Shown here one piece after another: positions 1-7,479 of a stretch of 7,678 bases of DNA. This DNA comes from Bacteroidia bacterium (GTDB lineage: Bacteria; Bacteroidota; Bacteroidia; Bacteroidales; CAJPTX01). Below the pieces are notes generated by a model. It did not search any database. It was not told where the DNA came from and saw only the letters and a list, made by a program, of their open reading frames with translations. The number at the start of each line of letters is the position of its first letter. Position 1 is the first letter of the stretch. The DNA lies in assembly GCA_905373665.1 (NCBI GenBank), contig CAJPTV010000103.1, positions 1 through 7,678 of the forward strand, in the 5' to 3' direction. Both the position numbers and the translations under genes were made by a program.

Positions 1-13
1 ATCGATTCATTAT

Positions 14-48
14 GCGCCTTACGGCGCAGGGCGTAGCATGCTGCGCCC
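14..48. repeat. REP-like double palindrome in the intergenic edge
   Basis: Two GC-rich inverted repeats lie side by side. GCGCC/GGCGC (14-18 and 23-27) has a 4-nt loop. A 20-nt near-palindrome, GGGCGTAGCATGCTGCGCCC (29-48), pairs fully apart from one G-T wobble. The flanks share TTACGG (19-24) and CTACGG (49-54). Paired GC-rich palindromes in an intergenic region beyond a terminator resemble repetitive extragenic palindromes. Whether it is repeated elsewhere in the genome cannot be seen here. Confidence 0.5.
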
Positions 49-62
49 CTACGGATCCCGCC

Positions 63-101
63 AAAAAAAAGGGGTTGCCTCCGAGAAGAGGCAACCCCTT
101 T
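63..101 (-). terminator. Intrinsic (Rho-independent) terminator of the giant surface-protein gene
   Basis: Read on the minus strand, 101-88 pairs perfectly with 81-68. This makes a 14-bp stem (AAAGGGGTTGCCTC with its complement) closing a 6-nt loop (TTCTCG), followed by an eight-T tract (70-63). It lies 59 nt past the stop codon. On the plus strand the stem is followed by only three T residues, so it should work mainly for the minus-strand gene. Confidence 0.93.
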
Positions 102-107
102 AACGTT

Positions 108-125
108 ACACACATCCCTGTGTGT
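108..125 (-). repeat. Small hairpin in the 3' untranslated region
   Basis: ACACACA (108-114) and TGTGTGT (119-125) form a perfect 7-bp inverted repeat with a 4-nt loop. It sits between the stop codon and the terminator and has no T tract of its own. It may simply add 3'-end structure; no function can be assigned. Confidence 0.4.
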
Positions 126-146
126 CAAAGAGAGGTTCTATATTCT

Positions 147-159
147 AAACTACTTTATT
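147..159. repeat. Left arm of a 13-bp inverted repeat bracketing the gene
   Basis: AAACTACTTTATT here is the exact reverse complement of 7480-7492. It directly abuts the TAG stop codon (160-162), so it is the first 13 nt of the 3' untranslated region. The match is exactly 13 bp and does not extend on either side. The relation is seen directly; any function is unknown. Confidence 0.55.
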
Positions 160-3100
160 CTACTGTCGCTTTACCACCTTCAGGGTCTTGGTCTCGCCCG
201 TCTCTGTTGTGAGGCGGATGAGGTAGAGCCCTGCTGGGAGGTCAGTCGTTTCAATCTGCGTCTCGTCACTCCAGAGAAGACCTGAACGAAGCGTTACACC
301 CGCCAAGGTCATCAGTTCGTAACGACCGTTCGTTGCCTTATAGCCACGGAGCGTGATCTGGGTAGCAAACGGGTTCGGAGCTGCTGTCACATCCGCGAGC
401 TGATTCTCCTCTACCGCAAGCGTCTTTTCGTCGTTGGCAATCACCGTCACGTTAATCTTAAACTCTCGATTGGTCGCTGGGTGCACCACTCGGATCATCG
501 TCTGCCCAAGCGCTACCCCTGTGATAACCCCGCTTTCACTTACGGAAGCGATCTTGTCATCCTCGGTCGTCCATACCAAGCTGCTCGTATCCGCATCCTC
601 AGGAACGAGATTGAGCGGTACTATAGCGTCGAAGTTCTGTACGACATAGAGGGCAGTCCGAACTACAGAGAAGGACTCCAGTGCAGGCTTAGAAGGCGTA
701 GAGCTCTTTTCGACCACCTTAATCACGAACTCGATAGTCTTGCCACTCACGGGGTCGGTCACCTTCACGGTGGTTTCACCCGGCTTCACACCCGTAACAT
801 TACCATCCTTGTCTACGGTAGCCACACTCTTATCCTTAGACTCGTAGGTCAGACGACTCTTGTCCGCACCTTCAGGTTCGGTCTTGATCGGGAGAGGCTT
901 CTTCTTACCTACCTCGACTTCTACAGGATTGTCATGCTGCTTGTCAAAGTCGTTCAAAATCGGCTTGCTCGGGTCGCCCGGGTTCTCTACCACCTCGACC
1001 TCAAACTCGATACTGCGTTCGCTCACAGGGTCATGAACCGTAAGGGTCGTCTTACCGAGGGCAATCCCCGACATCTTCCCTGTCTGGTCAACCGTCACGA
1101 TGTTTTCGTTATTTGAAGTCCACTGCAAGCGGCTGATATCCGCATCGGCAGGAGTTACTGTGAGGCGTACTCTCGTCCAACCCCCTAATACCACACCTAC
1201 AGGGAGCTTCTTAGGTACATCGAAGTCAATCAAGCTAGGCTTGTTCGGGTCTTCGGTAGCGGGTCTAGGTTTAACCACGACACCAAACTTCACGTCGTTC
1301 CCCTTACCGTCGCTCACGGTCACGGTCGTCGTCCCCTCTTTTACCCCCATCAAGACACCGTTGCGTACGTCGGCAGTAGTCGGATTTTCAGACGTCCAAG
1401 TCAAACCACTGGTATCAGCCCCTTCGGGTTGCGTCTTGAGGTGTACGTACGTATAGCCACCCACGATAACACCCACTGGGTTATTCTCTGGAGCGAAGAA
1501 CTGTTCTAACGCAGGCTTGTTCGGGTCAGGATTGTTCGGGTTGTTCTCTGCAATCGTTTCTACAGCAAAGGTGATGCGCCGGTTACTGATTGGGTCATGA
1601 ACAGTAAGGGTGGTCTTACCAACGAAGATCCCAGTCATGACACCCGTGTTGTCAACCTTCACGATGCTTTCGTCATTCGACGTCCACTCCAAGCGGCTGA
1701 TATCCGCATCGGCAGGGGTCACCTTCAGTTGTACTCTCTTTTTCGCACCTAGGGCTACCGTTACAGGGAGCTTCTCAGGTACATCGAAGTCTACGAGGCT
1801 AGGCTTGTTCGGGTCTTCATTAGCGGGTCTAGGCTTAACTACGACACCAAAGGTTACGCTCTTACCGTTCTTGCTCACCGTCACGTTGGTTGAGCCGACC
1901 TTAATCCCCTTCAGTACCCCATTTTCAACTTCGGCAGTGTTCGTATCTTCTGATACCCAAGTCATACCGCTCGTGTCTGCACCTTCGGGTGTCGTCACGA
2001 GATGGACATAGGTTATACCACCCACAAGAACCCCAACAGGATCATTCTTAGGCTTATCGAAGTCTTCAAGAGCAGGCTTATTCGGGTCTGGGTTGTTCGG
2101 GTTGTTTTCCGCTACGACCTCTACTGGGAAGGTAACGGTACGTCCACTCAACGGGTCAGATACCGTGAGGGTGGTTGCCCCCAACTTTTCTCCTCGGATA
2201 GTGCCATTCTTTACCGTAACCTTCGTTTCGTCATTAGACTTCCACTCCAAGCGGCTGATATCCGCATTGGCGGGGATGACGCGCAGGTGTACCTTCTTCT
2301 CGCTCAGGAGCATCACCGTTACAGGGAGCGGCTCGGGTGCATAGAAGTCCACAAGATTGGGTTTGCTTGGGTCTTCACCAGCGGGTCTTTTCACAACTTC
2401 GACATCGAAGGTGACACTCTTACCGTTCTTGCTCACCTTAACCTTGGTCTCACCGAGCTTAATACCCTTCAAAAGACCATTGTTTACCACGGCAACGCTC
2501 GTGTCTTCCGATTCCCAAGTCATACCACTCGTATCAGCACCCTCAGGCTTCGTCTTGAGGTGGATGTAGGTATAGTTACCCACTACAACTCTCACTGGCG
2601 TCTTTTCCGGAGCGAAGAACTCTTCAAGAGAAGGCTTGTTCGGATCAGGATTGTTCGGGTTGTTCGGATCTAGTGGGTTCGAACCAGAACCTTGCTTTAC
2701 CACGTGGATCATGATCGTAACACTGTGGTTACGCCCACTGATTTTGACGGTCGCATTCCCCTCCTTCACGCCATAGACACTCCCCGTAGGCGAAACTGTC
2801 ACAGACTTTTCGTTGCTTGATACCCAATCCAGTTTACGCGGGTCAGCGTTCTTCGGAGTGATATCCTTGAGTTCGATGTAACCTGTGCTCCCTTCCAAAA
2901 TGGTTAGTGACGGGAGTACCGTAGAGAAATGGTCGGGTATAGGCGTCTCGTTCCCATTGGGGAGAGTTACCTTTACCTTCGTTGTGAAAGTCTTCTGCGT
3001 CGTATTGTTTTTCCCTGTGATCGTAATCTCTTCGTTGTCTGTGAACAGGCGACCGAAGATACGCACCTTTTCATACGATTGTGCAGATTTGAATACCATG

Positions 3101-6100
3101 ACGTAAGTATCGTTCTCTGAGGTAAACTCGAGATCGAGGTCATTAGCATCCGTAGGTTCGTACTTCAGTACGAGGTCCAGTGTCTTCCCTTCCTCTACCT
3201 CGTAGGCGTCCTTTTCAAACGTAATTTCGGAGGTAAGCGGTTTCTTATCCTCTACCGTAATGTGCGACACTGCAGAGATAGTGGGATTGCTCTTAAGTCT
3301 TACCTTTACCGTTGCAGAGCCCCTCTTAATCCCAGTGACTCTCCCATTGAGGCCAAGAATGATGTTTTCTTTCCCTGCCATGAGTGTCCACTCTACATCG
3401 CGGTCAGTCGAATTGATAGGATCGAACACTGGGGTGTAAGTATAGCTCGTGCCCACACCAAGTTTCAGTTCTCCGAGGATGCTCACATAGTGTGTAGCCA
3501 AACGCGGGAGCACCTTTACATCGCACTTCGCCATAATCAGCGGGTTGGATACGAGGGTCACCGTTACCTTGACATCCCCCGCTTCGTGTGCCACGTACGA
3601 GCCGTCGGAGTTCACACTAAAGATAGTGGGGTCGGTAGATTTCCACGTTACGAGGCGATCGCTCACATCCGCAGGGTCGTAAACAAGATTAAACTGTCCG
3701 CGCGTACCAGGAGTTACGTAGAGCGCCTTCTGGATAAAGATGTGCGCCGGCGAGGTACGTTCTACGATCTTTACCTTACAGGTCTTATAGAGGTTCGAAC
3801 CGCCAAGAGCTGTTGCCTTAATGGTGGCTGTCTTCCCCATTCCAGCAGGTAACCCCTTGAGGAGACCCGTATTTTCGTTCACAGAGACGAAGTCTGAGTT
3901 CTCTGTCTCCCACTTTATCTCTTTGTTCGAGGCGTTCTGTGGCTCGAGACGATAGGGGATGGTGATTGCAGCCCCTTCGGGGATCTTGTAAACCTTCTCT
4001 GTTTCATCATAGTAAGGAACGTTCGTTAAGAAGGACAATTTAGTCACCAGCACCTTATTGACCTTCACCTTGGTTTGCGCAAAGACGTTGCGGTCTACAA
4101 TGGACCACACCAAGATCGTGGTTTCCCCTTCGCCCACAGCCGTCACCTTACCGTCTTTCACCGTGGCCACTTTCGTGTCTTTAGAGATCCAAACAAGGGT
4201 ATTGTTGAAGACATTAGAAGGAACGAGCGTTGCCGTAATATGCTTTTCCTCGTTGATATTCATCTCGAGCAACTCGGGCGATACGGTCAGCTTCTCAGGG
4301 AAGATTTGGCTCTTTACCAAGACATGCACACGGCAAATCGCCTCAAGTGTATTGCTTGTTTCTTTGTCTTTATGTGTTACCTTAAGGTCTACTACAAAAC
4401 CACCGTAGTTAGGATTGTTCTTATCGTCACAGATTTCGAAGATCCCCTTCTCTTTATTAAGTACTTTTATCTTCGTTTCGTCAGGAGACGTCCATTCTAC
4501 ATTCTTATAAGTCACATTTTCAGGAGTGAACTTCACGCCGAGCGTAATTTCTGTCCCAGGTTTTGCATTAACATCCTTAGGATCGGCTTCTATCGCCTCT
4601 GCGTGAATCACAACTACTTTTACGGGTACTTCTGCTTTTGCAGCCTTCGACTCTTCTTGGTCTCGCGCTACGACAGTGATCTTGGCATCCCCCACCTTGT
4701 GGCAGGTTGCAAGCCCCGTATCCTCATCAATAGAGATAACCGTTGGATCACTAGACGTCCACTTCAAGCGCTTGTCCGTAGCATTTTTCGGAGTGATGAT
4801 GATTTCTTTAGCAAATTCAAAGGTCTCACCAAGCGGGAGCTTGTCATAAGCTTTTTGACGGAACTCTAGACCTCCTACAAGGATGACCACTTTTACGAAA
4901 AGCTCGTCGTATGCTCGTTCACTCTCATTTGTTCCTGCACTGCAACGAATAATAGTACTCCCGACCTTCTTTCCCTCTACCTTTTTGGTCTCTTGGTTAT
5001 ATACAGCAACAGCCGGCTCAGTACTCGTCCACCCGATTTGGTTTTTAGGTACATCATCGGGGTCAATCTTGTATTTCACATCCATCGAGCTCCCAAGATT
5101 GATGGTCATTAGCGTGGGCTCAAGACTCAGCTTATGTTTCGAGCTTTCAGTTTCGCTACACTTGTCTCCTTTGAAGTCCCAATTCCTCATGCTACGAAGG
5201 ATAGTCTCGTGTGCATCCTTAGCATCTTTGGAGTAGATCAAGTTGTCTGCTTGGACAGTTATACCTTGCACACTTGGGTCAAGAGACCATCCCTCAATGG
5301 TTCGATCATAATTAGCTACCCCCATGCCACAGTTACTTAACGTGATGGTCTTTTCCTCCGAAAGTCCTTTGAGATTCCAAGTGGCTAACGAGCAGTTAAA
5401 CTGCTTAGCAGTCTCAAAGATCCCCTTCATATTCCTCACCTTCGCTACGTTCCATTTCGTCAGATCGGAGTTAAACAGCGCTGCGCCAGAGAACATTTTA
5501 CTCATATCGGTAACCTTCGACACATCCCAGTTACTCAGATCTGAGGTGAAGATACTTGCGCCATCGAACATACGATCCATCTTCTTAGCCTCAGCAACAT
5601 CCCATTTACTGAGATCTGAAGTAAAGTTAGTGCAGTCGGAAAACATCCCCGAGAAGTCTTCACCACTCCCCACATTCCATCTGCTAAGGTCACTCACAAA
5701 AGCCTGACAGCCCTTGAAGGCAGCACTAAAATCACGCACCTGCGACACATCCCAGTCCGAGAGATCTGCAATATAGGTCGTACACCACTTAAACATACCC
5801 GACATATTGAGCAGACGCGGCATACGCCAATCCTTAAGATTAGAACGAAAATTAGCGCAGTTGTTAAACATCTCGGATGTATTCTCGGCAGCAAGCGGAT
5901 TCCACCCTGTGAGATCTGCTGCAAATTGCGTACAACCATTAAACATCCTATTAAACAGAAGCCCTTTAGAGACATCCCAGCTAGAAAGATTCCCAACAAA
6001 CTTCTCCCCACCACTAAACATGTTAGAGAAATCGGTAACGCGCCTCACATCCCAGTATTCCAAGCCTTGACCAGTATAGGCTTTAGCATTTTGGAACATC

Positions 6101-7476
6101 TCAGCCATATCGGTAACATTCCCGATATGATCTTTCCAAGCCTTTAGGTTCTGTTCAAACTTTGTTGCATTTTGGAACATCCCACGAAGCGAAACCGCTT
6201 TAGAGACCTTCCACTTGTCCATGGGCTTATTGTAGTTACTACAATCTCTGAAGCAGTAGCTCATATCTTCCACTTTCTCCACGTTCCACTTTGAGAGGTC
6301 TTGATTGAACTGAATACACTCAGCGAGGAAATTCTTAAGGCTCGTAACCTTGGAGACATCCCACCCCGAGATATCAGCATTAAAGTTCCGACAACCGAGT
6401 AACATCCCCTCTAGGTTCGTAGCGTTGTTCTTCCCTTCGAGCCACTCACTAAGGTCTGCCTCTAAAGCCGCGCAGCCCGAGAACATATAAGTAAAGCTCT
6501 TAACGTTTTTCACATTCCATTTTCTAATGTCGCCACCTTGTTCCTTCCCATCCTTACCCTTAATCTTTTTCCCAGAAAAATAACTAGACCCCGAGAACAT
6601 GCTATTCATCTCGCGGGCATTACTCACATCCCATTTGCTAAGATCGGGGTTAAAATTGTTACCACAACGGTAAAAAGCATAGTTAAAATACTCTACGTTC
6701 CTGACATCCCACTTCTCAAGACCTTTTCCTTTGAAAGAGCCACAATTTTGAAAGAGGTTGTTCAGCGAATTCACATTCCCGAGCTTGTCGCCCCACGTAG
6801 AGAGGTCTGCATCAAATCTACCACACCCCTGAAACATAGCGCCGATAGAGGAAACTCTATCTAAAGACCACTTCTCGAGCCCTGCGCCTTTAAAGTAGCG
6901 ACAACCAGCGAACATATAACCGAAATAAAAAACATTTGACACGTTCCACTCCCCAAGCTTATCAATCTTCGTGAACTCTGAATTACTACACCCATCAAAC
7001 ATCCGATGTAAAGAAGTACACTTAGTAAGATTCGGGGTGTCTGCTGCCTTGATGTCTTTAAGGTTGACACAGTTCTTAAACGCTGCATCCAAACCAAGCC
7101 AAGCCGTATTCCCCCACTGCTCAATAGCAATAAGATGATTGTAAGTATCTACGCGAAAATTGTTGATACTCCCGCCCAAGATCTCTACAATATACTCCCT
7201 ATCTTTACTAGGAAGAGTGATTTCATACTGCTTAAACTCTTTAGTAGACTCCGTTACGTTGATGGTGGTCTTAGCCCCACTTATACCAGAACCATTAGCC
7301 TCACCCCATTCAATTTTGCAATTTCCTGATCTAAGGCTAAACTGGATTTTTGTCTTATCGCTTGGAACTTTCCACCTCGTGACGAAGGCGTTCTGTGTGT
7401 ATGCTAACGCGCTGTGCGTCACCACGACGGTGAAGAGCACGGCGAGTAGCAAGCCGTAAAACACTTGTTTTTTCAT
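160..7476 (-). CDS. Giant T9SS-exported BspA-like surface protein: DUF285-type repeat solenoid plus 17 Ig-like (Big_2) domains
   Basis: The 2438-residue protein has no visible enzymatic domain and is probably a cell-surface adhesin or scaffold. In order it carries a Sec signal peptide (1-25), an N-terminal beta domain (about 26-112), 22 BspA-type repeats with a cap (about 113-772), nine diverged Big_2-like domains (about 779-1595), four A+B pairs of closely related Big_2-like domains with Pro/Asn linkers (1605-2347), and a T9SS type A sorting domain (about 2363-2438). The start is the ATG at 7474-7476: it begins a textbook signal peptide and I see no upstream in-frame ATG. The stop is TAG at 160-162. 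No frameshift or internal stop interrupts the frame. Known family: BspA of Tannerella forsythia combines leucine-rich repeats, Big_2 domains and a T9SS tail and acts in adhesion; this protein is about twice as long and uses a different repeat class. Surface location is well supported; the binding partner is unknown and the adhesin role is inferred. Confidence 0.95.
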   Translation of the reverse strand: MKKQVFYGLLLAVLFTVVVTHSALAYTQNAFVTRWKVPSDKTKIQFSLRSGNCKIEWGEANGSGISGAKTTINVTESTKEFKQYEITLPSKDREYIVEILGGSINNFRVDTYNHLIAIEQWGNTAWLGLDAAFKNCVNLKDIKAADTPNLTKCTSLHRMFDGCSNSEFTKIDKLGEWNVSNVFYFGYMFAGCRYFKGAGLEKWSLDRVSSIGAMFQGCGRFDADLSTWGDKLGNVNSLNNLFQNCGSFKGKGLEKWDVRNVEYFNYAFYRCGNNFNPDLSKWDVSNAREMNSMFSGSSYFSGKKIKGKDGKEQGGDIRKWNVKNVKSFTYMFSGCAALEADLSEWLEGKNNATNLEGMLLGCRNFNADISGWDVSKVTSLKNFLAECIQFNQDLSKWNVEKVEDMSYCFRDCSNYNKPMDKWKVSKAVSLRGMFQNATKFEQNLKAWKDHIGNVTDMAEMFQNAKAYTGQGLEYWDVRRVTDFSNMFSGGEKFVGNLSSWDVSKGLLFNRMFNGCTQFAADLTGWNPLAAENTSEMFNNCANFRSNLKDWRMPRLLNMSGMFKWCTTYIADLSDWDVSQVRDFSAAFKGCQAFVSDLSRWNVGSGEDFSGMFSDCTNFTSDLSKWDVAEAKKMDRMFDGASIFTSDLSNWDVSKVTDMSKMFSGAALFNSDLTKWNVAKVRNMKGIFETAKQFNCSLATWNLKGLSEEKTITLSNCGMGVANYDRTIEGWSLDPSVQGITVQADNLIYSKDAKDAHETILRSMRNWDFKGDKCSETESSKHKLSLEPTLMTINLGSSMDVKYKIDPDDVPKNQIGWTSTEPAVAVYNQETKKVEGKKVGSTIIRCSAGTNESERAYDELFVKVVILVGGLEFRQKAYDKLPLGETFEFAKEIIITPKNATDKRLKWTSSDPTVISIDEDTGLATCHKVGDAKITVVARDQEESKAAKAEVPVKVVVIHAEAIEADPKDVNAKPGTEITLGVKFTPENVTYKNVEWTSPDETKIKVLNKEKGIFEICDDKNNPNYGGFVVDLKVTHKDKETSNTLEAICRVHVLVKSQIFPEKLTVSPELLEMNINEEKHITATLVPSNVFNNTLVWISKDTKVATVKDGKVTAVGEGETTILVWSIVDRNVFAQTKVKVNKVLVTKLSFLTNVPYYDETEKVYKIPEGAAITIPYRLEPQNASNKEIKWETENSDFVSVNENTGLLKGLPAGMGKTATIKATALGGSNLYKTCKVKIVERTSPAHIFIQKALYVTPGTRGQFNLVYDPADVSDRLVTWKSTDPTIFSVNSDGSYVAHEAGDVKVTVTLVSNPLIMAKCDVKVLPRLATHYVSILGELKLGVGTSYTYTPVFDPINSTDRDVEWTLMAGKENIILGLNGRVTGIKRGSATVKVRLKSNPTISAVSHITVEDKKPLTSEITFEKDAYEVEEGKTLDLVLKYEPTDANDLDLEFTSENDTYVMVFKSAQSYEKVRIFGRLFTDNEEITITGKNNTTQKTFTTKVKVTLPNGNETPIPDHFSTVLPSLTILEGSTGYIELKDITPKNADPRKLDWVSSNEKSVTVSPTGSVYGVKEGNATVKISGRNHSVTIMIHVVKQGSGSNPLDPNNPNNPDPNKPSLEEFFAPEKTPVRVVVGNYTYIHLKTKPEGADTSGMTWESEDTSVAVVNNGLLKGIKLGETKVKVSKNGKSVTFDVEVVKRPAGEDPSKPNLVDFYAPEPLPVTVMLLSEKKVHLRVIPANADISRLEWKSNDETKVTVKNGTIRGEKLGATTLTVSDPLSGRTVTFPVEVVAENNPNNPDPNKPALEDFDKPKNDPVGVLVGGITYVHLVTTPEGADTSGMTWVSEDTNTAEVENGVLKGIKVGSTNVTVSKNGKSVTFGVVVKPRPANEDPNKPSLVDFDVPEKLPVTVALGAKKRVQLKVTPADADISRLEWTSNDESIVKVDNTGVMTGIFVGKTTLTVHDPISNRRITFAVETIAENNPNNPDPNKPALEQFFAPENNPVGVIVGGYTYVHLKTQPEGADTSGLTWTSENPTTADVRNGVLMGVKEGTTTVTVSDGKGNDVKFGVVVKPRPATEDPNKPSLIDFDVPKKLPVGVVLGGWTRVRLTVTPADADISRLQWTSNNENIVTVDQTGKMSGIALGKTTLTVHDPVSERSIEFEVEVVENPGDPSKPILNDFDKQHDNPVEVEVGKKKPLPIKTEPEGADKSRLTYESKDKSVATVDKDGNVTGVKPGETTVKVTDPVSGKTIEFVIKVVEKSSTPSKPALESFSVVRTALYVVQNFDAIVPLNLVPEDADTSSLVWTTEDDKIASVSESGVITGVALGQTMIRVVHPATNREFKINVTVIANDEKTLAVEENQLADVTAAPNPFATQITLRGYKATNGRYELMTLAGVTLRSGLLWSDETQIETTDLPAGLYLIRLTTETGETKTLKVVKRQ
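163..390 (-). other. T9SS type A C-terminal sorting domain (residues 2363-2438)
   Basis: The last 76 residues match the Por secretion system sorting domain (TIGR04183-like). They contain the opening APNPF (2366-2370), the central YELMTLAGV segment (2386-2394), the signature DLPAGLYLIRL (2412-2422), and a basic closing strand KTLKVVK (2430-2436) ending two residues before the stop. In Porphyromonas gingivalis and relatives, such a tail directs the folded protein through the outer-membrane T9SS channel, is removed by PorU, and is replaced by a link to A-LPS. The mature protein is therefore expected on the outer surface. The assignment rests on motif order and position; processing in this species is inferred. 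Confidence 0.94.
436..2664 (-). repeat. Four tandem A+B pairs of Big_2-like domains with alternating Pro/Asn linkers (residues 1605-2347)
   Basis: Eight Ig-like domains alternate between two types. Type A carries ..PV.V.VGG.TYVHLKT.PEGADTSGMTW; type B carries LPVTV.LG...V.L.VTPADADISRLEW. Type A is preceded by NNPNNPDPNKP (1605-1615, 1791-1801, 1978-1988) and type B by a shorter xxEDP(N/S)KP (1699-1706, 1885-1892, 2073-2080). Units are at 2107-2664 (558 bp), 1546-2106 (561 bp), 985-1545 (561 bp) and 436-984 (549 bp). The fourth unit has diverged linkers (NPGDPSKP, KSSTPSKP), a Tyr2211 in place of the core Trp, and mixed A/B features. Core Trp positions are 1654, 1745, 1840, 1931, 2027, 2119 and 2302. 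The section contains no cysteine. Its likely role is a stiff, extensible stalk between the head domains and the surface anchor. Confidence 0.92.
2692..5142 (-). repeat. Nine diverged bacterial Ig-like (Big_2) domains, residues 779-1595
   Basis: Each unit of 82-100 residues follows the Big_2 pattern: a strand with Ile/Leu, 'G....l...  .P.na....l.W.S.d..v..v...G.v.g...G.a.it', then a closing V-x-V strand. The central Trp marks each domain at residues 816, 906, 995, 1096, 1189, 1278, 1363 and 1551. The eighth unit has Phe1451 instead. Examples of the core are KNATDKRLKWTSSD (899-910) and NNTLVWISKD (1091-1100). These domains differ strongly from one another, so their duplication is old. Big_2 arrays occur in bacterial surface proteins such as intimin-like adhesins and BspA, usually as stalks or binding modules. 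Domain boundaries are approximate. Confidence 0.88.
5161..7140 (-). repeat. BspA-type 25-26-residue repeat solenoid (DUF285 / TIGR02167-like), 22 repeats plus cap, residues 113-772
   Basis: The repeat consensus is roughly F..DLS.WDVS.V..M..MF.GC. The MF.GC-equivalent positions begin at residues 132, 159, 188, 214, 241, 267, 293, 331, 358, 383, 408, 433, 460, 486, 511, 536, 561, 586, 611, 636, 661 and 686. The last eight are spaced exactly 25 residues (75 bp) apart; earlier ones vary from 25 to 29. The exception is a 38-residue step between 293 and 331, where a Lys/Gly-rich loop is inserted. Residues 701-772 (NCGMGVANYD, IEGW, then NWDFKGD) look like the C-terminal cap usual for this family in Bacteroidota. 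Such repeats are thought to form right-handed solenoids used in surface recognition; this would be the ligand-facing head. The assignment is confident, the ligand is unknown. Confidence 0.92.
7141..7401 (-). other. N-terminal beta-rich domain preceding the BspA repeats (residues 26-112)
   Basis: This segment has alternating hydrophobic beta-strand patterns: FVTRWKV near residue 31, IQFSLRSGNCKIEWGEA near 44-60, and YIVEIL near 95. It is followed by the transition IAIEQWG at 116-122. Proteins with this repeat class in Bacteroidota often start with a short domain containing a D/EWGD/E motif before an 'IxQWG' transition; here the equivalent is EWGEA. It probably forms a PKD-like sandwich that caps the start of the solenoid. 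The family resemblance is from memory and the fold is inferred. Confidence 0.6.
7402..7476 (-). other. Sec signal peptide (residues 1-25)
   Basis: The protein begins with a positively charged MKKQ, followed by a hydrophobic core (residues 5-19, rich in V, L, F and A) and a polar stretch ending in the cleavage motif A-L-A at 23-25. Signal peptidase I would cut before Tyr26. There is no cysteine at the cleavage site, so this is not a lipoprotein signal. Sec export to the periplasm is the required first step for T9SS substrates, which agrees with the C-terminal sorting domain. Confidence 0.93.
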
Positions 7477-7479
7477 TAT

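Noticed and set aside
12..212. Small plus-strand open frame across the left edge
   Set aside because: It runs through the palindromes, the terminator and the end of the large gene, and its product has no coding-like features.
481..4869. Long open frames on the plus strand, including 4075-4869, 2002-2673 and 481-1116
   Set aside because: They lie antisense inside the large gene, their translations show no recognisable domain, and they recur in similar form wherever the Ig repeats recur. They are shadows of the repeated coding sequence.
5161..7140. Regular 75-bp periodicity resembling an array of repeats and spacers
   Set aside because: The period is exactly 25 codons in the coding frame and matches the protein repeats. 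The DNA repeats are not identical, so this is not a CRISPR array.
160..7476. Slipped-strand phase variation through homopolymer runs in the gene
   Set aside because: No mononucleotide run of eight or more was seen within the reading frame; the longest noticed were about six. The eight-A run at 63-70 belongs to the terminator.
7402..7476. Lipoprotein signal
   Set aside because: There is no cysteine near the cleavage region; the A-L-A/Y site fits signal peptidase I, and the C-terminal T9SS domain explains surface attachment.
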